The notes beneath the pieces were generated by a model that searched no databases, was not told the DNA's origin, and worked only from the letters and a program-made list of their open reading frames with translations. A DNA stretch of 6,586 bases. It comes from an uncultured Erysipelotrichaceae bacterium (GTDB lineage Bacteria > Bacillota_I > Bacilli_A > Erysipelotrichales > Erysipelotrichaceae). Shown here piece by piece: positions 6,130 through 6,586 of the stretch (position 1 is the stretch's first letter; each line of letters opens with the position of its first letter). Both the position numbers and the translations under genes were made by a program. The DNA is taken from positions 1-6,586 of the forward strand of contig CADCPE010000173.1 of assembly GCA_902803275.1 (NCBI GenBank), read 5' to 3'.

Positions 6130-6526
6130 AGTCGATTTCGTCACCTATGAAGGTGTCTATAAGACAACGATGAGTGAAAAGCTCAATGTTCCGACCAGCG
6201 AAGGCAGAAGAACGATCCTTTCAAATCACATGCCGATAATGATGCCGTTACTGATAGGAGTGGTCGAGACCAAGGAAGGCAAGGAACTCAGGCACTACGC
6301 CGTAAACAACGGAGTACTTTATTTCAAGGACAACGAAGCGCAGATCGTGGCGGACAGCGTCATCGATGTCAATGATATAGATATCGATCAGGCCATCAGA
6401 GATAAGAAAACAGCGGAAGAAAATCTCAAGAAGACCAAGAGAGAATATGAAAAATTCCGTGACCGCAACAAACTTGAAGTCGCAAACAATCTGATCAGCG
6501 CTGCCGCAAAATATCCCAAAGAATAG
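6119..6526 (+). CDS. atpC: F1Fo-ATP synthase epsilon subunit
   Basis: Epsilon sits at the foot of gamma on the c-ring, couples rotor parts and, in many bacteria, inhibits ATP hydrolysis. The 135-residue length is normal. Residues 1-85 form the beta-sandwich, with the family pattern LNVPTSEGRRTILSNHMPIM (22-41), equivalent to VPT-EG-x-x-x-IL-x-x-H-x-P. Residues 87-133 form the two-helix C-terminal domain, rich in Lys, Glu and Arg. The ATG at 6119 lies inside the end of atpD in another frame, with AAAGG (6106-6110) eight bases upstream. A clear Bacillus-type ATP-binding motif in the helical domain is not obvious, so its regulatory behaviour cannot be read from sequence. It is the last gene of the operon. 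Confidence 0.95.
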   Translation: MEFKVDFVTYEGVYKTTMSEKLNVPTSEGRRTILSNHMPIMMPLLIGVVETKEGKELRHYAVNNGVLYFKDNEAQIVADSVIDVNDIDIDQAIRDKKTAEENLKKTKREYEKFRDRNKLEVANNLISAAAKYPKE

Positions 6527-6548
6527 CTTCCAAGGAAGCTGTTTTTTT
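6522..6548 (+). terminator. Rho-independent terminator of the atp operon
   Basis: The inverted repeat AGCTTC-CAAG-GAAGCT (6525-6540) is followed by G and seven T residues (6542-6548). The stem can be lengthened by a T-G wobble and two A-T pairs. The hairpin begins within the atpC stop codon TAG (6524-6526), leaving no 3' spacer. It marks the end of the transcript. The remaining 38 bases of the window hold no recognisable feature. Confidence 0.88.
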
Positions 6549-6586
6549 ATGCCGGGGGATCTTGATCTGTAAAAGCAGACAAGGCA

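Noticed and set aside
6549..6572. Seven-codon ATG-to-TAA frame after the terminator
   Set aside because: It is too short, has no ribosome binding site and directly follows the terminator T-run. Nothing supports translation.

Overview
This window is an almost complete F1Fo-ATP synthase (atp) operon. All genes lie on the + strand and are tightly packed. The order is atpI-atpB-atpE-atpF-[atpH::atpA]-atpG-atpD-atpC, followed by an intrinsic terminator. Apart from one striking change this is the canonical bacterial order. No mobile element, CRISPR array or RNA gene is visible. Strong AGGAGG-type ribosome binding sites, moderate GC, an AtpI-led operon and subunit sequences of Firmicutes character suggest an anaerobic member of the Firmicutes, perhaps an Erysipelotrichia-like lineage. 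That placement is an impression from the proteins and was not tested.

Layout. Positions 1-34 may hold the last codons of an upstream gene that overlaps the atpI start. The Fo genes occupy 31-1823: atpI (assembly factor), atpB (subunit a), atpE (subunit c) and atpF (subunit b). The F1 genes occupy 1820-6526: a delta-alpha fusion, atpG (gamma), atpD (beta) and atpC (epsilon). Intergenic gaps are 0-14 bases, with overlaps at atpF/fusion (ATGA) and atpD/atpC (11 bases). The terminator hairpin starts inside the atpC stop codon. No promoter is visible, so transcription presumably starts upstream of the window.

The main surprise is a single 683-codon reading frame at 1820-3871 that carries a full delta subunit (about residues 1-175) joined directly to a full alpha subunit (about residues 180-683). 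There is no stop between them, and no ATG, GTG or TTG in any forward frame at 2340-2420 from which a separate alpha could start. Because F1 normally has three alpha and one delta, this gene predicts either three delta domains per enzyme, a processed precursor, or an unconventional internal start. I know of no characterised delta-alpha fusion; the fusion I do know is the mycobacterial b-delta protein.

The second point of interest is the c subunit. It has Glu24 where Na+-type c subunits have the Gln of helix 1, together with Glu57-Thr58 and Tyr62 in helix 2. This resembles the two-carboxylate ion site described for the Na+-driven Fusobacterium nucleatum c-ring, so a Na+-coupled enzyme is plausible. 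The c subunit is also cysteine-rich and has a degenerate glycine motif in helix 1. Subunits a and gamma show smaller departures from textbook residues. Together the genes encode all eight structural subunit types of one F-type ATP synthase, with a possibly unusual stator and ion specificity.
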